IMG/VR virus record: IMGVR_UViG_3300046167_000572
Coordinates: 1-54,815 of that record
Origin: a virus
Length of the DNA: 54,815 nt
Direction: 5' to 3' (one strand)
The notes under the pieces were generated by a model. It was not told the origin of the DNA, did not search any database, and saw nothing but the letters and a program-made list of their open reading frames with translations. Both the position numbers and the translations under genes were made by a program. Of the stretch, positions 51,638 through 54,815 are shown piece by piece. How positions within the stretch are numbered: position 1 is the stretch's first letter; the number at the start of each line of letters is the position of its first letter.

Positions 51638-53215
51638 TTAGTTTCCTATAGTTGAGTTTCTTTCTATAAAGGCTTCCATAAATGCAAGATACTCTGCATC
51701 GGTTGCATCTTCAAGACTTCTGCCATTGTAAGCTCTTTCGTATTGAATAGATGCGTCTTGTTTGTATTTATTATAGAGGTCTGCACCGTAGGTATCCTCA
51801 AGAATTGCATCCACATAGGATTTTGTTTTATCAAATGACATAGATACTGGTCCAAAACTATACATTGCTTTTTGTCCTGGTAGTCTTTTTTCAAGGTTTT
51901 CAAAAGCAGCATATGCGTTTTCAATATCGCCTGTTATTTTCTCTAAATTTAAATATTGTTTATGGTATTCTGCGGTCAAGGTATCTGCATTTTTTCCATC
52001 CTTGTATTCATATGTCTCGTCACCATACTCATCTGTTGTCTTTTGAATGTTTGATGTTGTTATTGGTGCTGGTAGATTATTGTAAAGATATTGCAGATAT
52101 TCACTTTCTCCCCCGTATTGCTCTTCAGAAAACTCAGTAGCTTTTTTAAGTGCTTCGCCCAGGGTTTTTGTTCTTTTATCTTTAGTTTTATTATAGATAT
52201 CTACTTTATTTTTCTTGTCAGCAGGCGAACCAGTAAGGCTAATACTGCCCTTAGATGCTTTCATTAAGGAGTTAAATGTTTCGGGACTCTGTATTAAATA
52301 CATAGCGAAGTCCTTCTCTGCGGAAACCTTGTCTACCATATCTGCAATAGAAACAACCTTGGCATCAGAACCTTCCTGATCTTCTTTTATGGTTTTTGCA
52401 TACTGTGCCTTGTCTGGCATAAAAGTAAACACATCCTCTGGCTCTGTTTGTCCTTCAAAAAGAACAGAATATGTTCCCCCGACCAAAGAGTTTGCAGATT
52501 CAGGTATGGGATCAAAGGCTCCTGAAAGCTTTACTCCCTGGATAACTCCCTTCCTTCCGTCTTTTGCAACAAAATCTTTTCCTTTAAATGTATCTAGGCT
52601 GTCTTTATATATGACGGAAAGAACATCTGAATGATCTCTTGCTATGCCCTCAAAATCACCAGACTCAAGTTGTGGGCTAATTTTTTCCCAGCCCTGCCAA
52701 TAGCTATCATCTAAGTATTTTGTCCAGTCGATGTATGGTCTTACTTGTGTTAACGAATCCTCCACCATGGATGCCCTTACGTCAATATCTATTGAAGCAT
52801 CGCCTGCAATTGCATATGTGTTCATTAAATTTGTAAAAGCTCTAGACTTTACTGCGTCATCTGTTTTAATTGCCTGTGCTGTTAGTTGCAAGTCTGTAAT
52901 TTCTAAATTATTTTTGTTTGTTTCAAGAAGCAAATCTGCATTTTGTTTTCTGTTGTTTGCTTGAGCAATAAATTCATCTGTTTCGGTTCTTGTTTTTTCT
53001 GCTCTTGCGGTTCTAAATTCTGTTTCAGATTCTATGCCTGCGATTCTTGTATCTTGAGTAGATTTTTTTTCTTCCAATTCAAACTGATAGCTTTCTTGTC
53101 TAAGCTTTTCTGTTTTTAATCTTTCTTCGTCTAAGAGTTTGTTCTGCTGCATTTCTGCAAACTTAGTATAATAGTTTAATCCCTGACTAAAACCTGTTCC
53201 AAATTCATTTGCCAT
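51638..53215 (-). CDS. Internal virion (ejection) protein, 525 aa
   Basis: The N-terminal 110 residues are coiled coil (EEKKSTQDTRIAGIESETEF, EKTRTETDEFIAQANNRKQN); the rest is alpha/beta with 'RASMVEDSLTQVRPYIDW' and a long helical C-terminus. It sits between the giant protein and the Gly/Ala-rich core proteins, the order seen for podovirus ejectosome genes. No enzyme motif was seen. Confidence 0.77.
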   Translation of the reverse strand: MANEFGTGFSQGLNYYTKFAEMQQNKLLDEERLKTEKLRQESYQFELEEKKSTQDTRIAGIESETEFRTARAEKTRTETDEFIAQANNRKQNADLLLETNKNNLEITDLQLTAQAIKTDDAVKSRAFTNLMNTYAIAGDASIDIDVRASMVEDSLTQVRPYIDWTKYLDDSYWQGWEKISPQLESGDFEGIARDHSDVLSVIYKDSLDTFKGKDFVAKDGRKGVIQGVKLSGAFDPIPESANSLVGGTYSVLFEGQTEPEDVFTFMPDKAQYAKTIKEDQEGSDAKVVSIADMVDKVSAEKDFAMYLIQSPETFNSLMKASKGSISLTGSPADKKNKVDIYNKTKDKRTKTLGEALKKATEFSEEQYGGESEYLQYLYNNLPAPITTSNIQKTTDEYGDETYEYKDGKNADTLTAEYHKQYLNLEKITGDIENAYAAFENLEKRLPGQKAMYSFGPVSMSFDKTKSYVDAILEDTYGADLYNKYKQDASIQYERAYNGRSLEDATDAEYLAFMEAFIERNSTIGN

Positions 53216-53217
53216 TT

Positions 53218-53676
53218 TTAATCAAATAACTTCTTAAGAAGATATCCTCCGCCTATAATTAATGCTGCCCATGGTGCTGCTGCTGCCAATGCTCCAGCTC
53301 CGCCTGCCGCGGCTGTTCCACCTGCTGCTGCTGTTCCTGCTGCTCCGCCTGCTGCTGCTGTTGTTCCACCCAACAAACCCATCTGTGCTGCTATTGGGTT
53401 TGCTGCTGCTGTTGCAGCGGCTGTACCTCCTGGCACTGATGACATTAATGCACCGCCTGCTACTTTTGAAGCACCACGCTTTGCTAGTAAAGACGCAGCT
53501 GTAATTCCCCCGCCAGTTCCAATGACATTCATTTGTGCAGCTTTCTTTTGTGCAGAAAGTTGCCTATTAATATTTTCTGTTTGCGTTTCTAATTGTGCGG
53601 ATCTGGTAAGACCAGCAAGAGCTTGCTCTTTTTGTATTCTACCAGCACCTATTAAACCACCTAGTCCTTTAGCCAC
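53218..53676 (-). CDS. Gly/Ala-rich membrane-active core protein, 152 aa
   Basis: Over half of the central region is Gly/Ala (GGTAAATAAANPIAAQMGLL, AAGGTAAAGGAGALAAAAPW). The C-terminus ends with a hydrophobic helix plus a KK anchor (WAALIIGGGYLLKKLFD). Such low-complexity proteins are pore or channel parts of podovirus ejectosomes. It overlaps the 163-residue gene by 8 bp. Confidence 0.72.
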   Translation of the reverse strand: MAKGLGGLIGAGRIQKEQALAGLTRSAQLETQTENINRQLSAQKKAAQMNVIGTGGGITAASLLAKRGASKVAGGALMSSVPGGTAAATAAANPIAAQMGLLGGTTAAAGGAAGTAAAGGTAAAGGAGALAAAAPWAALIIGGGYLLKKLFD

Positions 53677-54160
53677 TTAATGTACTCCTTTGTGTCATAG
53701 CACTTCCAAGACCGCCAGATAGAATTTGTTGTCTTCTTTCCCCTGATCTCATTCGTGCAAAATTTCTTGCTGCTACTAACGCAGACGTTTCTGATCTTTG
53801 AAAATCTCCTTGGGACTCAGGTCTTAAATTAAGCCCATATCCTTGCTGTCTTCTTGTTTCCTGACCCCTTACATTAGCATACTGCTTTGCTACGGCTGAC
53901 TGTGCTCTGCCTATTTCTTCTTGTTGTAGTTCCTCAAAGCCTGTTGTCATTTGTGCTATAAGATCTTTTTCTACAGGAAAGAATCTATTCAAGTAATCTT
54001 GAAATTCTTGTTCATATAAATCCGAAAGAGTGTCTTGGGCTGATTGACTTCCGCTTCTAAAAGGATTTACATATAAATTATTATTTTGATTAAAATACCC
54101 ACCCTGTCCATACATAGAGTTACCAAACAGACCTTGAAAATTTCCGTAATTATTATCCAT
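53669..54160 (-). CDS. Internal core protein, 163 aa
   Basis: An Asn/Gly/Tyr-rich start (DNNYGNFQGLFGNSMYGQGG) is followed by helices rich in Gln/Glu/Arg (EDL... replaced here by TGFEELQQEEIGRAQSAVAK and SETSALVAARNFARMRSGER). The pattern and position match internal head proteins of marine podoviruses. Overlaps both neighbours by one to eight bases. Confidence 0.72.
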   Translation of the reverse strand: MDNNYGNFQGLFGNSMYGQGGYFNQNNNLYVNPFRSGSQSAQDTLSDLYEQEFQDYLNRFFPVEKDLIAQMTTGFEELQQEEIGRAQSAVAKQYANVRGQETRRQQGYGLNLRPESQGDFQRSETSALVAARNFARMRSGERRQQILSGGLGSAMTQRSTLSG

Positions 54161-54723
54161 TAACCCTTGCCTTTATAATAACCATAACCCAAACCAGCTG
54201 CTGTTCCTGCGGCACCTAGTGCAGAGGTGTAATCTCCCATGGATTCTTGTGCAATAGATTTTGCTCTTGACTGTGCAAGCTGACCGACATCGCCTAGACC
54301 TGACATAGCCTGACCAGCCTGTCCCTGACCCATTGCTACTATATTTTGCATGCCTTGATAGTATCTATCTAGCTGACCAGAAAGACCTTCAGCGGTCCCT
54401 CTTCCCATTCCTTGTGCTTGAGCTTGCTGCATTTGTGATGCTACTGCCTGATATTGACCGCTTGTTGGATCTGCTCCCATAGAGAATGCTCTTTGTTGCA
54501 TGTTTCTTCTTGCAGATTGAAACTCTGGTTGTTGGATTGCTGTGACAAAACTTTCTACATTAGAAAAAGCTGCATCGTCTTTCATAGAAAAAACATCTGA
54601 CATATATTGATTTTCTAAAGGTACATAATATTGTTGATAAAGATTAAACCTTTGTGCGGCTATAGAAGCTAACTTCTTCTGTGCTGCCGTATCTTTTACT
54701 TGTGTTGATCCGCCGCCTGACAT
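54160..54723 (-). CDS. Internal core protein, 187 aa
   Basis: Gly/Ser N-terminus (MSGGGSTQVKDTAAQKKLAS), then helices with many Gln and Met (ARRNMQQRAFSMGADPTSGQ, ASQMQQAQAQGMGRGTAEGL) and a Gly/Ala-rich amphipathic end (SALGAAGTAAGLGYGYYKGK). This is the first of the four-gene ejection block, begins at the stop of the acetyltransferase-like gene (TAATG) and resembles small ejectosome subunits. Confidence 0.74.
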   Translation of the reverse strand: MSGGGSTQVKDTAAQKKLASIAAQRFNLYQQYYVPLENQYMSDVFSMKDDAAFSNVESFVTAIQQPEFQSARRNMQQRAFSMGADPTSGQYQAVASQMQQAQAQGMGRGTAEGLSGQLDRYYQGMQNIVAMGQGQAGQAMSGLGDVGQLAQSRAKSIAQESMGDYTSALGAAGTAAGLGYGYYKGKG

Positions 54724-54815
54724 TATATTTTTTTCTCCACTATATATTGTTTAGTCTCGTAGCCCTGTTTTGATAATACAGTTGCCAATGCATTCCATGG
54801 TGTCCAAAGCTCTAC
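54723..54815 (-). CDS. Acetyltransferase-like protein, C-terminal 30 residues (continues at base 1)
   Basis: From base 54815 downward the in-phase codons read VELWTPWNALATVLSKQGYE, then TKQYIVEKKI and TAA (54723-54725). Joined to the segment at 1-312 the protein ends ...KDRGCNK-VELWTPW. The sentence-like continuity and exact phase are the evidence that the window is a circle. The stop overlaps the ATG of the next gene. Confidence 0.75.
   Translation of the reverse strand, partial: VELWTPWNALATVLSKQGYETKQYIVEKKI

Noticed and set aside
1-54815. CRISPR array, tRNA genes, insertion sequences
   Set aside because: Looked for regular spaced repeats, cloverleaf-like segments and transposase motifs; none seen by eye, although a weak tRNA could be missed without a covariance scan.

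Overview
The window looks like one complete, circularly permuted genome (54,815 bp) of an AT-rich, short-tailed (podovirus-type) phage that infects a Gram-negative, probably marine, bacterium. The reading frame that leaves the window at base 1 re-enters at base 54815 in phase and makes a plausible 134-residue protein, so the linear ends are an arbitrary cut through a gene. The podovirus assignment rests on the P22/T7-like order (small and large terminase, portal, scaffold, coat, adaptor genes, fibres), on a set of ejection-type internal proteins ending in a giant polyvalent protein, and on the absence of a tape-measure or sheath gene. The host is an inference: outer-membrane curli-type genes imply Gram-negative, and base composition and protein families recall marine phages.

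Layout. (1) A leftward late block runs from about 31.8 kb down to 1 and, around the circle, from 54.8 to 44.4 kb: lysis pair, HNH nuclease, terminases, portal, scaffold, coat, terminator, adaptors, a 2.5-kilo-residue S74 tail fibre, tail accessories, a curli/cyclase cassette, holin, structural protein, second fibre, acetyltransferase-like protein, ejection proteins, giant internal protein. (2) A rightward operon (31.9-35.3 kb) has its own promoter and terminator and ten small genes. Three perfect-consensus type I hammerhead ribozymes separate the first four. (3) A leftward block (40.2-35.5 kb) carries a winged-helix replication protein, DnaB-like helicase, a Ref/HNH nuclease and many tiny genes, five of them extremely basic. 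(4) A rightward block (40.3-44.3 kb) encodes ERF annealing protein, YqaJ exonuclease, an RHH protein, an SSB-like protein, a zinc-motif/PD-(D/E)XK fusion and a tyrosine integrase. Replication probably uses host polymerase, since no phage DNA polymerase is visible. The integrase suggests a temperate lifestyle, although no CI-type repressor is recognisable.

Two systems stand out. The first is the ribozyme-punctuated operon: each stop codon touches or lies inside stem I of a self-cleaving ribozyme, and the next Shine-Dalgarno follows directly, so the transcript should cut itself into single-gene RNAs whose ends could pair and be ligated into circles. The second is the cassette CsgF - CsgG - curlin-like repeat protein - FecR-domain protein - CHASE2/class III cyclase, sitting among lysis and tail genes behind an extended -10 promoter with a 12-bp palindrome. 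It would give the phage an outer-membrane secretion pore, a candidate amyloid substrate and a cyclic-nucleotide signalling enzyme.

Several structural genes (portal, DUF6682-type adaptor, S74 fibre, giant internal protein) are split by single-base shifts, some in homopolymers. They read as one protein when joined, so I annotate them as single genes with likely sequencing or assembly errors.
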